Shown: positions 54,501-63,569 of the stretch, one piece after another
Layout: each line of letters opens with the position of its first letter
Position numbering within the stretch: the stretch's first letter is position 1
From: Arenibacter nanhaiticus
GTDB lineage: Bacteria > Bacteroidota > Bacteroidia > Flavobacteriales > Flavobacteriaceae
Direction of reading: 5' to 3'
NCBI RefSeq assembly: GCF_900141935.1
Contig: NZ_FQYX01000011.1
Location: 56,684 to 120,683 of the forward strand
Length of the DNA: 64,000 nt
The notes under the pieces: generated by a model
Databases searched by the model: none
Seen by the model: the letters and a program-made list of their open reading frames with translations, nothing else
What the model was told of the DNA's origin: nothing
Translations under genes and position numbers: made by a program

Positions 54501-55330
54501 GACCCTTGGTGAATAACACGTTGTGGGAACGGGATATCTATACCTGCCTCGTCAAATCTAAGTTTTAATTCTTCCATTACATGGAAATGTGCAGCCCAAA
54601 AAACTGGCGTTTCTGCCCAAAATCGCAACGATAGGTTTACAGAACTATCCCCTAGTTCTGCGACAAATACTTGTGGAGCAGGATCTTTTAGGATGTCCTC
54701 GTTCTCGGCACATATTTGCAAGAGGATTTCTCTAGCTTGTTTAATGTTAGAGTTGTACCCGATACCAACAGTAATATTATCCCTTCTGGTACTTTGCGCA
54801 TTGTAATTAATAATATTGTTGTTAGACAATTGTCCGTTTGGTATAATGGCAATCTGATTGCCAGCTGTACTCAGCTTGGTGGTAAATATGGTAATCTCCT
54901 TAACAGTTCCGTCAACACCTTGTGCGGATATCCAATCCCCCACCTTAAAAGGCTTAAAAACTAAAATCAATACTCCTCCTGCAAAATTGGCCAAAGAGCC
55001 CTGTAAGGCCAAACCAACGGCCAGACCCGCAGCACCTATAACCGCAACAAGAGAGGTAGATTGGACACCGAGTTGTTGAATGACAACTACAAATAACATT
55101 AGCTTTAAACCAATATTGATAAAGCTTTGCAAAAAGGACTCCAAAGAAGGGTCGTAATCGGTCTTTTGGAAGAATTTTTTAACCATTCGGTTAATAAATT
55201 TAATGACCCATAACCCTAATACAAATATTATGATGGCGGTTACTAAGGTGGTCACCGCTCCTGGGAGGTTTTCCCATAACCAAGTTTCTAATTGCTTAAT
55301 GTTTTCTTCGTAATCTGAAATTAAACTCAT
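54497..55330 (-). CDS. Mechanosensitive ion channel, MscS family
   Basis: A 277-residue channel protein. Two N-terminal helices are followed by the pore helix GLAVGLALQGSLANFAGGVL, with the Gly/Ala pattern of MscS TM3. A beta domain (ILVFKPFKVGDWISAQGVDG) and the alpha-beta C-terminus follow. It releases solutes on hypo-osmotic shock. It is close to E. coli MscS in length. Confidence 0.94.
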   Translation of the reverse strand: MSLISDYEENIKQLETWLWENLPGAVTTLVTAIIIFVLGLWVIKFINRMVKKFFQKTDYDPSLESFLQSFINIGLKLMLFVVVIQQLGVQSTSLVAVIGAAGLAVGLALQGSLANFAGGVLILVFKPFKVGDWISAQGVDGTVKEITIFTTKLSTAGNQIAIIPNGQLSNNNIINYNAQSTRRDNITVGIGYNSNIKQAREILLQICAENEDILKDPAPQVFVAELGDSSVNLSLRFWAETPVFWAAHFHVMEELKLRFDEAGIDIPFPQRVIHQGS

Positions 55331-55443
55331 ATATGTTTTATTTTGTTAACGGTCAATAATATAATAATTAATGATTTTAAGACAAATATAAATTATTAAA
55401 CAAATGTTAATAGTATTTATAAAATGTCACTTTAATAAAAAGC

Positions 55444-55473
55444 AAAAAAAAACGCCTTTCAAGGCGTTTTTTT
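55444..55473. terminator. Bidirectional terminator downstream of dodecin
   Basis: AACGCCTT and AAGGCGTT pair around TC, with an A-run and a T-run. It lies 19 bp after the dodecin stop (minus strand) and upstream of the MscS start. Confidence 0.85.
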
Positions 55474-55491
55474 GAGTACGGTTATGGACCG

Positions 55492-55692
55492 TTAATTTAC
55501 TTCGAAAGTGATTTTTACATTCACTCTATATTGGTCTATTTTTCCATCTTTAACAGTAGCACTTTGCTCGTGCATATAAACGGATTTAATGTTTTTGACG
55601 GATTTAGAGGCGTGCGCAACAGCTTTCGCTGCGGCGTCCTCCCAACTTTTATCAGAATTCGATAATATTTCAATAACCTTTAGAACTGCCAT
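55492..55692 (-). CDS. Dodecin family flavin-binding protein
   Basis: A 66-residue protein: AVLKVIEILSNSDKSWEDAA and the C-terminal YRVNVKITFEVN match dodecin. Twelve subunits form a hollow ball that stores flavins. The family's Trp (SWEDAA) is present. It has no operon partner. Confidence 0.9.
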   Translation of the reverse strand: MAVLKVIEILSNSDKSWEDAAAKAVAHASKSVKNIKSVYMHEQSATVKDGKIDQYRVNVKITFEVN

Positions 55693-55761
55693 AACGTAGT
55701 GTTTTAGATTTTCTTAAAGTTAGCAAATAAAAAAGAAAATTACTATAATAATTGTTGAAAA

Positions 55762-56664
55762 TCAGCCATTTATAGAAACGACCTCGTTTACCTTATCTCC
55801 CATCATATTTTTTAGCATCGTTTCAATACCGTTTTTTAGGGTAAAGGTCGATGAAGGACAACCACTACAAGCACCTTGTAAAATAACGTTTACGGTTTTA
55901 GTGTCTTCCTCATAAGATTTAAAAAGAATGTTTCCTCCGTCACTCGCTACGGCCGGTTTCACATATTCTTCCAAAATATCTATGATTTGCTTGGAGGTAT
56001 CGTCCAAATTCTCATCCTGTAATTTTGCTTTTGGTGCTTCGGTATTTTGTTTTTGAATACTGCCAGCAGAAACAACTTCCTTCCCGTCAGCCAAGAAATC
56101 CCTTATTTTTTCCCTTAATTCAAAAGTGATTTCTTCCCATTCCGCGACGTCATATTTATTGATAGAAACGTAGTTTTCATCAAAAAACACTTCCTTTACA
56201 AAGGGTAGCATAAACAATTGTTTTGCCAATTCCGAATCTTTGGCATCATCGATGTTTTTAAATTCGAAGGTGGTAGGGACAATTTTTTTGTTCGCTACGA
56301 ACTTCATCACCGATGGGTTAGGGGTTACTTCGGCATATACGGTGACTGCAACTTTTTTGGTGCTTTCCGCTTCAATAACCACTGGTTCCCCAGCATTGAG
56401 ATAATCTACCAATTGCTGGGCTACACTATCCTTAACATCATCCCATTCCACAATATTATAACGCTCTAGCCCTATAAAATTACCAGAGATATAAACGGTC
56501 TTGATAAAAGGCAGGTAAAATAATTGTTGTGCCAAAGGTGAGTTTTTGGCATCGTCTATATTTTTAAATTCGTAATTGTTATTCTTTGTGATGAAATGGT
56601 TAGTTTCAAATTTTAGTATCGCCGGGTTGTTTGTAGGAACAACAGAAATTATAAACTCCTTCAT
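55762..56664 (-). CDS. NifU-like Fe-S scaffold (Nfu) with two Nfu_N domains
   Basis: A protein of about 300 residues. Two N-terminal Nfu_N modules are visible: NNPAILKFETNHFI with LFYLPFIKTVYISGNFIGLE, then PNPSVMKFVANKKIV with LFMLPFVKEVFFDENYVSIN. The C-terminal NifU domain holds the cluster motif GACSGCPSSTFTLKNGIE. ATG 56664 is preferred to 56679 because it removes an extra five residues. It probably carries Fe-S clusters to target enzymes. The doubled Nfu_N is noteworthy. Confidence 0.9.
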   Translation of the reverse strand: MKEFIISVVPTNNPAILKFETNHFITKNNNYEFKNIDDAKNSPLAQQLFYLPFIKTVYISGNFIGLERYNIVEWDDVKDSVAQQLVDYLNAGEPVVIEAESTKKVAVTVYAEVTPNPSVMKFVANKKIVPTTFEFKNIDDAKDSELAKQLFMLPFVKEVFFDENYVSINKYDVAEWEEITFELREKIRDFLADGKEVVSAGSIQKQNTEAPKAKLQDENLDDTSKQIIDILEEYVKPAVASDGGNILFKSYEEDTKTVNVILQGACSGCPSSTFTLKNGIETMLKNMMGDKVNEVVSING

Positions 56665-56781
56665 ATGATAATTTTTCACAAAAGTACGAAGGATTTCTAA
56701 CTAAACCCGCATATAATAATGTAGTTGTTCCTTCGTTATTAGTTATATATGATAGTAGTCATAAATTTCCCCAACCTTTAA

Positions 56782-57774
56782 ATGAAACACTGTACTTTCA
56801 TGTTTTTTTTCACCTTTACTATAGGCTTTATGTCTGTTGCCCAAGAAGGTGTGCCTGTTTATTTCGATTATCAATCGGATAACTATTTCCTGTTACATCC
56901 TTCCATGGCCGGAATAGGGGAAGGGACCAAAATTAGGGCAACCGTAAGACAACAATGGTTTAATGTAAACGAAGCCCCTAATTTACAAACATTAAATGCC
57001 CATTCTAGATTGGGGAAAAACACTGGTTTTGGGGTTATTGTTTTCAATGATGCCAATGGGTACCATTCTCAAACAGGATTAAAACTAGGCTATGCACACC
57101 ATTTGCGATTTGGGTCCGATTTTAGGGTCCTACACCAATTGTCGTTCGGAATAGGAGTGGGGGGGCAACAAAGTTCATTGGATGAATCCGAATTTGTTTC
57201 CATAGAACCCGATCGGACTATTAGCGGCACAAAAAATAGCAAGAGCTATTTTAATACAGATATTGGTATCTCCTATAATTACTTAGAACTTTATGCGCAT
57301 GCCACCGTTCTTAATGTTTTAGGGAGGGGTAGGGACCTTTATGCTGCAACCGAGTCTAACGACCTAAGGCGGTATGTGGGGTCTGTAGGGTATGTTTTTG
57401 GGAAAAGTGAATGGCAAATAGAACCCTCTATCTTATTTCAATTGACCGAATTTAATCAAGAAAAGACCATCGATATTAATACAAAAATCTATAAAGAAAT
57501 GAATTTTGGAACCCTGTGGGGCGGAATTTCTTACAGAAGAAGCTTTGAAGGCACCGAAATCCAAACCGCCGATACAATGGGAGAACAGCGGCTACAATTA
57601 ATTACTCCTTTAATTGGGGCCAACTATAAAAAAATTATGGTGTCCTATAACTATTCCTACCAAATGGGAGATATGAGGATCGATGACGGGGGATTCCATC
57701 AATTGACCCTAGGCTATAATTTTGGACAGGAGAAAAAAAGATACGATTGTAATTGCCCTGCAGTCAACTACTAA
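56782..57774 (+). CDS. PorP/SprF-like type IX secretion outer-membrane protein
   Basis: A 330-residue protein with a signal peptide (CTFMFFFTFTIGFMSVAQ) and the PorP/SprF pattern: YQSDNYFLLHPSMAGIGEGT near the start and a regular beta-barrel with strands ending FHQLTLGYNFG. SprF-type proteins attach some T9SS substrates such as SprB to the surface. It is not beside a large adhesin gene; the closest T9SS substrate is 2 kb away at 59686. Confidence 0.85.
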   Translation: MKHCTFMFFFTFTIGFMSVAQEGVPVYFDYQSDNYFLLHPSMAGIGEGTKIRATVRQQWFNVNEAPNLQTLNAHSRLGKNTGFGVIVFNDANGYHSQTGLKLGYAHHLRFGSDFRVLHQLSFGIGVGGQQSSLDESEFVSIEPDRTISGTKNSKSYFNTDIGISYNYLELYAHATVLNVLGRGRDLYAATESNDLRRYVGSVGYVFGKSEWQIEPSILFQLTEFNQEKTIDINTKIYKEMNFGTLWGGISYRRSFEGTEIQTADTMGEQRLQLITPLIGANYKKIMVSYNYSYQMGDMRIDDGGFHQLTLGYNFGQEKKRYDCNCPAVNY

Positions 57775-57786
57775 TCAACGGTGCCC

Positions 57787-57812
57787 ATAAGAACTCTCCT
57801 TCTTATTTTTAT
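57787..57812 (+). terminator. Candidate terminator after the PorP/SprF-like gene
   Basis: ATAAGAA and TTCTTAT pair around CTCTCC, followed by TTTTAT. Confidence 0.55.
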
Positions 57813-58017
57813 ATTTAAAACATAAAAAGCCCGATAGCTAAAACCCAAGAAATAAATCCAATACTTTGAAGTTGGTGGAAATGCAAAGGGTATTTTTGAT
57901 TGCTGGCTTTTAAATAGGAAGTATTTCTTGTCGTATTTTTGTAATGTTAGGGTTGGTAATATTTTAATAGGAACTACAAAGAGATATAAGCTGGCATAAA
58001 CGATTAAATTTTCAAAA

Positions 58018-58527
58018 ATGATTAAGACTATCAATGGAAAAACACCTCAAATAGGAGAGGATTGTTATATAGCCGAAAATGCCACTATTGTAGGCGAGGT
58101 AAGTATGGGAAGCCAATGCAGTATATGGTTTAATGCAGTGTTGCGCGGCGATGTACATTTTATAAAAATGGGGAATAAAGTGAACGTTCAGGATGGAGCG
58201 GTTATTCATTGTACCTATTTAAAGTCGCCCACTACCATCGGAAACAATGTTTCTATAGGCCATAATGCTATAGTTCATGGTTGTACCATTCACGATAACG
58301 TACTTATAGGAATGGGAAGTATTGTAATGGACGATTGTATTATCGAAAGCAATAGTATTATCGCGGCAGGAGCGGTGGTGACCAAAGGAACAAGAGTGCC
58401 CTCGGGTACTGTTTTCGCTGGAATGCCAGCAAAAAAAATAAAGGATATCAGTACCGATTTAAGCGCAGGAGAGGTCGATAGAATCGCAGATAACTATGTT
58501 AAATATTCTAGCTGGTTTAAAGAGTAA
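58018..58527 (+). CDS. Gamma-class carbonic anhydrase-like protein
   Basis: A 169-residue left-handed beta-helix protein. Repeats such as NATIVGEVSMGSQCSIWFNA and NSIIAAGAVVTKGTRVPSGT are visible. The metal-ligand region GAVIHCT and IGHNAIVHGC has the three expected histidines. It may interconvert CO2 and bicarbonate, though many relatives (PaaY/YrdA type) have weak activity. Confidence 0.9.
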   Translation: MIKTINGKTPQIGEDCYIAENATIVGEVSMGSQCSIWFNAVLRGDVHFIKMGNKVNVQDGAVIHCTYLKSPTTIGNNVSIGHNAIVHGCTIHDNVLIGMGSIVMDDCIIESNSIIAAGAVVTKGTRVPSGTVFAGMPAKKIKDISTDLSAGEVDRIADNYVKYSSWFKE

Positions 58528-58615
58528 TTAATTTTTTTAAACGTATAAATGCTGAAAATCACCGCAGTATTTGAAGGCTTTTACAATGGGCTATCTAATT
58601 TATCGTATTATTTAT

Positions 58616-58623
58616 TAAGTTTG
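58616..58623 (+). promoter_or_regulatory. -7 box for fabD
   Basis: TAAGTTTG, 21 bp before the fabD ATG, matches TAnnTTTG. Confidence 0.5.
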
Positions 58624-58644
58624 TCGCATCAAAAAATATAAAAA

Positions 58645-59529
58645 ATGAACGCATATATATTTCCAGGTCAAGGAGCTCAGTTTGTAGGAATGGGGTTAGA
58701 CCTTTATGAAAAGTATCCTTTGGCCCAACAATTGTTCGAAAGGGCAAATGATATTTTAGGGTTTCATATAACAGACTTGATGTTCGAAGGGACTGTAGAA
58801 GATTTAAAACAGACAAAAGTTACCCAGCCAGCCATATTTTTGCATTCAGTAATTATGAGTAAGGTATTGGGAGATCGCTTTAAACCAGATATGGTAGCGG
58901 GACATTCCTTAGGAGAATTTTCAGCCTTGGTAGCTAGTAATGCCCTAAATTTTGAGGATGGATTAAAATTGGTTTCTAAAAGAGCGCTGGCCATGCAGAA
59001 GGCATGCGAGTTGCAACCAAGTACTATGGCCGCTGTTTTAGGGCTAGAGGACGACCTTGTAGCGAAAATTTGTAGTGAAATACCAGGAGTTGTTGTTCCT
59101 GCTAATTATAATTGCCCTGGTCAGTTGGTGATTTCAGGAGAAATTGAGGCTATTAACCTAGCTTGTGAAAAATTAAAAGAAGCCGGAGCACGTAGAGCAT
59201 TGGTTTTACCAGTAGGAGGGGCTTTTCACTCTCCATTGATGGAGCCGGCAAGAGAAGAATTGGCAGCAGCCATAGAAAATACAACTTTTAAAACGCCAAG
59301 CTGTCCGATTTATCAAAATGTACCTACCATAGGGGTAAAAGATGCCGAAGCTATTAAAGCAAATTTAATAGCTCAGTTGACTGCCCCGGTAAAATGGACA
59401 CAAAGTGTTCAAAATATGGTAAAGGATGGCGCAACACTATTTACCGAAGTAGGACCAGGGAAGGTGTTACAAGGCTTAGTTAAAAAAATTCATTCTTCAG
59501 CAGAGACCATGTCTGCAGATCTTTCTTAA
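58645..59529 (+). CDS. fabD: Malonyl CoA-ACP transacylase FabD
   Basis: FabD moves malonyl groups from CoA to ACP, starting fatty-acid synthesis. The 294-residue protein has the oxyanion start FPGQGAQFVGMG, the nucleophile Ser88 in AGHSLGEFSAL and the catalytic His195 in GGAFHSPLMEPAREE. Other fab genes are not adjacent. A long hairpin follows. Confidence 0.97.
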   Translation: MNAYIFPGQGAQFVGMGLDLYEKYPLAQQLFERANDILGFHITDLMFEGTVEDLKQTKVTQPAIFLHSVIMSKVLGDRFKPDMVAGHSLGEFSALVASNALNFEDGLKLVSKRALAMQKACELQPSTMAAVLGLEDDLVAKICSEIPGVVVPANYNCPGQLVISGEIEAINLACEKLKEAGARRALVLPVGGAFHSPLMEPAREELAAAIENTTFKTPSCPIYQNVPTIGVKDAEAIKANLIAQLTAPVKWTQSVQNMVKDGATLFTEVGPGKVLQGLVKKIHSSAETMSADLS

Positions 59530-59547
59530 ATAGAAGGTAACTTACTG

Positions 59548-59606
59548 TGTCATTCGTCTGATAAATAATGGTTTAGGCTTTTTTATTAGTGCGAATGACA
59601 TTTTTT
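59548..59606 (+). terminator. Terminator after fabD
   Basis: TGTCATTCG pairs with CGAATGACA, extended by an imperfect inner stem (CTGATAA/TTATTAG), with six T following at 59601-59606. Confidence 0.75.
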
Positions 59607-59685
59607 CAGTAATATTATTTAGTTCTTTTTTCATTTCTGCTTGCAATAATTGGTATTGGATTTCAATAAATTCAAAATTCAAGCT

Positions 59686-62600
59686 ATGAACTCTAAAGGC
59701 CATAATATTGCTTTCTTTCCATTAAAGGGGATTATAGTAAAGGTTTTAATTGCTTTGGTGATATATTTTTTAGCAAGTCTAAAGATATATGGCCAAATTG
59801 ATTGTTTGGTACCTCCTAATCTCAGTACCAACGATGCTGTGGTCTGCGATACCCCTAGTGTAGATCTAGATGCCTACGTCACCAACTCCCCACCTAATAA
59901 CGAAACATTAATATGGAGTACAAGTCCGATAGCGGGCGTGAATGTGCTCTCAAATTCTGTAGTAAGTAGTCCTGGAGGTACCTATTATGCCTATTATAAT
60001 GGGGCGGCAGCCGGTTTGGATTGCTATAATCCGCTAGCGGCCACGGCAGCAACGACCATTAGAGTGAGTTTTGCCAATACACCTTCTGTTGTATCGACAA
60101 GCCCTGGTGAAAGATGTGGTCCAGGTACTGTAAACTTATCGGCAACGAGCAATCCTGGGGGAGCTACTTTGAATTGGTACGACCTAAGTACTGGAGGTAC
60201 CCTCTTAGGAACAGGTACAAGCTTTGAAACTCCAGAAATATCCAACACTACGGTTTATTATGTAGAAGCCTCCCAAAATGGTTGTACCTCGGAAAGAGAG
60301 GCAGTCGTAGCAACCATAAACAATATCCCAAGCATTAATAGTGTTAGCGGTGATAGCCGATGTGGGCCCGGAAGTCTTAGTCTCCAGGCTACCGCTAATT
60401 CGGTAACAGCGACCCTTAATTGGTACAATTCAGATATCGGAGGTACGCTTATAGGAACCGGAGACAACTTTGTGACATCAGAATTAAACGCCACTACTAC
60501 CTTTTATGTCGAAGCTATAGAAAACAATTGTATTTCCGAGAACAGGACCGCAGTGGTCGCCCAGATATTGGAAGTGCCCACGATCAGTACAACCACACTG
60601 GGAGGACGCTGTGACCCAGGGTCGGTGCGCATCCAGGCCTCGGCGAGTAGCGAAACAGCCGAGCTGCAATGGTTCGATATGGAAATAGGAGGAAGTAGTT
60701 TGGCTACAGGAACAACTTTTGATACCCCTATTTTAACAACGACCACTACGTATTATGTGGAGGCCGTAGAAAATGGATGTACTTCCGACCGCATTCCCGT
60801 AACTGCGTCCATAAATACAACCCCAACCATTATCGCTACTAGCCCCAACGAGCGGTGTGGTTCAGGAGAACTTACCCTGGGAGCAACTGCCGATTCGGAT
60901 ACTGCAACCCTAATATGGTACGACGCTAGCAGTGGTGATAATATGTTGGGTGCTGGAAGCAGTTTTGTGACGCCAATAATTAATGTGACCACTACTTATT
61001 ACGTAGAGGCTACAGAGAACGGTTGTACTTCTTCTATTCGAACCGCTGTAGAGGCTATTATAACTCCAATCCCAGCGATCAGTGAAACGGCACCCGCCTT
61101 TCGATGCGATATGGGAAGTCTTACCCTTGGGGCAAGATCAAACTCCTCCTCGGCAACCATAAATTGGTATGCCAACCCTAATGGCGGTCCTAGCCTTGGA
61201 ACTGGCATTAATTTTATTACCCCTACCTTAACAAATAGCTCGACTTATTATGTGGATGCGACCGAAAATAACTGTACCTCCCCAACGAGAATAGCCGTTG
61301 AAGCAACTATAAATAATACTCCGGTGATCATCGAAACCGTGCCGGGCCAAAGCTGTGGCCCCGGATCAGTAACACTAGGCGCGACTGCCAGCTCGGCAAC
61401 GGCTACTATATCGTGGTTTGATACACCAACAGCAACTAATAGTATTGGATATGGAAGCAGCTTTGTAACTCCTGCGATAACTACAACGACCACCTATTAT
61501 GTGGAAGCGGCCGAAAATGACTGTCCTTCCTCCAATCGGGTTGCAGTAACCGCTACGGTCAATAGCCCGCCCTCGGCAGGAACGCCTAGGAATGCCTTGG
61601 CCTGTAATATCCCTGCTAATGGAGTTTCTGTAATAGATTTAGATAATCAATTGGTAGATGCAGATCAGGGTGAATGGTCCATCAGTGCTATGCCCAATGG
61701 GGGTAATATTACTATGGGCAATGGGAATAATGTCGATTTTTCGGGGCAACCTATGGGAAACTATAGGTTTAGCTTTACCACTTCTGGGGCAATGGCTCCT
61801 TGTACCAATGAAACCTCATTGGTAACAATCACGGTTTCGGATTGTGCAATTCCATGTAGGGCAGGGGATAGTGCGCCACTCCTGAATTCGACGCTGCCGT
61901 CACTATGTAATATTACCTCCGTAAACCTAAATGAATTTACCAATAGTATTCCCCCCTCAGGGACAGTGTTAACCTGGAGTACCGATGATCTAGATCTTAC
62001 CGACACCAATTCGCATTTGGAAAATGCTACGGTGAGTTCCGATTTTCCGGGTTCCTATTACGGATTTTTCTATGATGCAGAAGCCAATTGTGCCAGTCCG
62101 GCCCTGGTGGTTACTTTAGATTTTCTTACTTCCCCAATAATAAATAGTACGAGTCCGGCTCAAAGATGTGGCGAGGGAAGCCTTGTTTTAGAAGCTGCCG
62201 CTAGCGAAGGTACCCTGCGCTGGTATTCACAAGCTGTTGGGGGAATAGCCATAGGAACTGGAAATAGTTTTACAACGCCCTCCATTAGCGTTACAACCAC
62301 ATTTTATGTGGAGGTTACCGACGATGATTGTAGCTCGGAAAGATCCCCCGTACTAGCCTCAATAGTAGCACCGCCATCAGCGGGAACGGCTACTAATATA
62401 GAGGCTTGTAATCTTTTAGATAGTTCAGGGCCTACCGTGGTTGCCCTCGATGAGCAACTTTCTGAGGCAGACCCAGGAAACTGGACCTTAACGACCGATC
62501 CATCTGCTGGAAGATTAATTATAGGCGATGGTAATATAGTAGATTTTGAAGGGATGCCAGAAGGGGACTTTATATTTACTTATACGACTAGTTCGGCAGA

Positions 62601-63312
62601 GGCCCCTTGCACGGAAGAGTCGACAAGTTTAACGGTGACCGTAGTCGATTGTTCGTTGGTAAACCAATATGATCTTGCTATTGAGAAACAGGTCGATATT
62701 GAGAATCCGATCGTAGGAAGCGAAATTGTTTTTACCATATCCTTAAGAAACCTAGGGCAGGGGACACTTGCCAATGTGGTAGTAAATGAATTTATCGGAC
62801 CGTCGATCGGATTTCAATACCTATCCCATACCGCCAGTAAAGGAATTTATGATGTAGGAGCAGGGGTTTGGAATATTCCCGAAATTATGGGGGCTGAGGT
62901 GATAACCTTGACAGTTACCGTGAGCGTGCCGGAAGTGGGGACTTTTGAAAATATAGCGGTCATCACGGATTCTTTTCCTTCGGATAGTAATGCCGATAAT
63001 GACCAAGCTTCGGTATTGGTCGAAGTGTTGAGGCGTTCCAATGATGAATGTGGATTTATGTATAATCAGATATCGCCAAACAGTGATGGAATTAACGATG
63101 TGCTGAGCATAAATTGTATAGAAGACTTTCCGAACAATACCTTGGAGATTTTTAATAGATATGGCTATAGTGTTTTTCTAGCAAAGAATTATACTAATAA
63201 CTGGGATGGCAAAGGCCCCGATGGCAACTTGCCTAAAGGGACTTATTTCTATGTCTTAAATCTTGGAGATGGTTCTCGGCCACAAAAAGGGTGGATTCAA
63301 CTCATCAGATAA
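59686..63312 (+). CDS. Large modular surface protein with Ig-like repeats and T9SS type B sorting domain
   Basis: A 1208-residue exported protein. The signal region is GIIVKVLIALVIYFLASLKI followed by YGQ. Domains in order: one opening module A, six Ig-like repeats of 82-83 residues (60079-61566), module X, a second A-like module, one more Ig-like repeat (62131-62370), a second X-like module, a DUF11-type domain (QYDLAIEKQVDIENPIVGSE), and a C-terminal gliding-motility sorting domain (YNQISPNSDGINDVLSI and LPKGTYFYVLNLGDG). Each Ig-like repeat has a Trp-Tyr/Phe strand (such as LNWYD) and ends near TYYVEA.ENGC. Four cysteines or fewer per repeat suggest disulfides. It is probably an adhesin or matrix protein sent out by T9SS. 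ATG 59686 is chosen over TTG 59650. Confidence 0.88.
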   Translation: MNSKGHNIAFFPLKGIIVKVLIALVIYFLASLKIYGQIDCLVPPNLSTNDAVVCDTPSVDLDAYVTNSPPNNETLIWSTSPIAGVNVLSNSVVSSPGGTYYAYYNGAAAGLDCYNPLAATAATTIRVSFANTPSVVSTSPGERCGPGTVNLSATSNPGGATLNWYDLSTGGTLLGTGTSFETPEISNTTVYYVEASQNGCTSEREAVVATINNIPSINSVSGDSRCGPGSLSLQATANSVTATLNWYNSDIGGTLIGTGDNFVTSELNATTTFYVEAIENNCISENRTAVVAQILEVPTISTTTLGGRCDPGSVRIQASASSETAELQWFDMEIGGSSLATGTTFDTPILTTTTTYYVEAVENGCTSDRIPVTASINTTPTIIATSPNERCGSGELTLGATADSDTATLIWYDASSGDNMLGAGSSFVTPIINVTTTYYVEATENGCTSSIRTAVEAIITPIPAISETAPAFRCDMGSLTLGARSNSSSATINWYANPNGGPSLGTGINFITPTLTNSSTYYVDATENNCTSPTRIAVEATINNTPVIIETVPGQSCGPGSVTLGATASSATATISWFDTPTATNSIGYGSSFVTPAITTTTTYYVEAAENDCPSSNRVAVTATVNSPPSAGTPRNALACNIPANGVSVIDLDNQLVDADQGEWSISAMPNGGNITMGNGNNVDFSGQPMGNYRFSFTTSGAMAPCTNETSLVTITVSDCAIPCRAGDSAPLLNSTLPSLCNITSVNLNEFTNSIPPSGTVLTWSTDDLDLTDTNSHLENATVSSDFPGSYYGFFYDAEANCASPALVVTLDFLTSPIINSTSPAQRCGEGSLVLEAAASEGTLRWYSQAVGGIAIGTGNSFTTPSISVTTTFYVEVTDDDCSSERSPVLASIVAPPSAGTATNIEACNLLDSSGPTVVALDEQLSEADPGNWTLTTDPSAGRLIIGDGNIVDFEGMPEGDFIFTYTTSSAEAPCTEESTSLTVTVVDCSLVNQYDLAIEKQVDIENPIVGSEIVFTISLRNLGQGTLANVVVNEFIGPSIGFQYLSHTASKGIYDVGAGVWNIPEIMGAEVITLTVTVSVPEVGTFENIAVITDSFPSDSNADNDQASVLVEVLRRSNDECGFMYNQISPNSDGINDVLSINCIEDFPNNTLEIFNRYGYSVFLAKNYTNNWDGKGPDGNLPKGTYFYVLNLGDGSRPQKGWIQLIR

Positions 63313-63569
63313 GTCGCTTCTACTTCCAAAATTAAACCTTGGTAAGTGGGTATTGGCTAAAGCCTAGAAATGGAATATATAAGAAATTGCTGCAATACAG
63401 ATGAGGTATATGAAGCTTTATATACAACTATGCAGTTTAGCGTTAAAACCCCTTGTTAACCCGATTTTTTAGAGGAATCATTGATTTTTTGCTATTATTG
63501 AGACCCCTACTTCCTTGATTATTATGGCCTTGCCGTGGTTTGAATTTTATTAGCTTGAAACGACTAGAT
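63313..63569. other. Spacer between the two surface protein genes
   Basis: About 257 bp, AT-rich. No gene, terminator or clear promoter recognised. Confidence 0.5.

Noticed and set aside
57771..58034. Minus-strand open frame between the PorP/SprF-like and carbonic anhydrase genes
   Set aside because: It overlaps the ends of both real genes and has no recognisable features; the spacer looks non-coding.
60079..61566. Possible CRISPR-like or satellite array
   Set aside because: The repeats are 246-249 bp, keep one reading frame and encode Ig-like domains with variable strands; no short direct repeats with spacers were seen.
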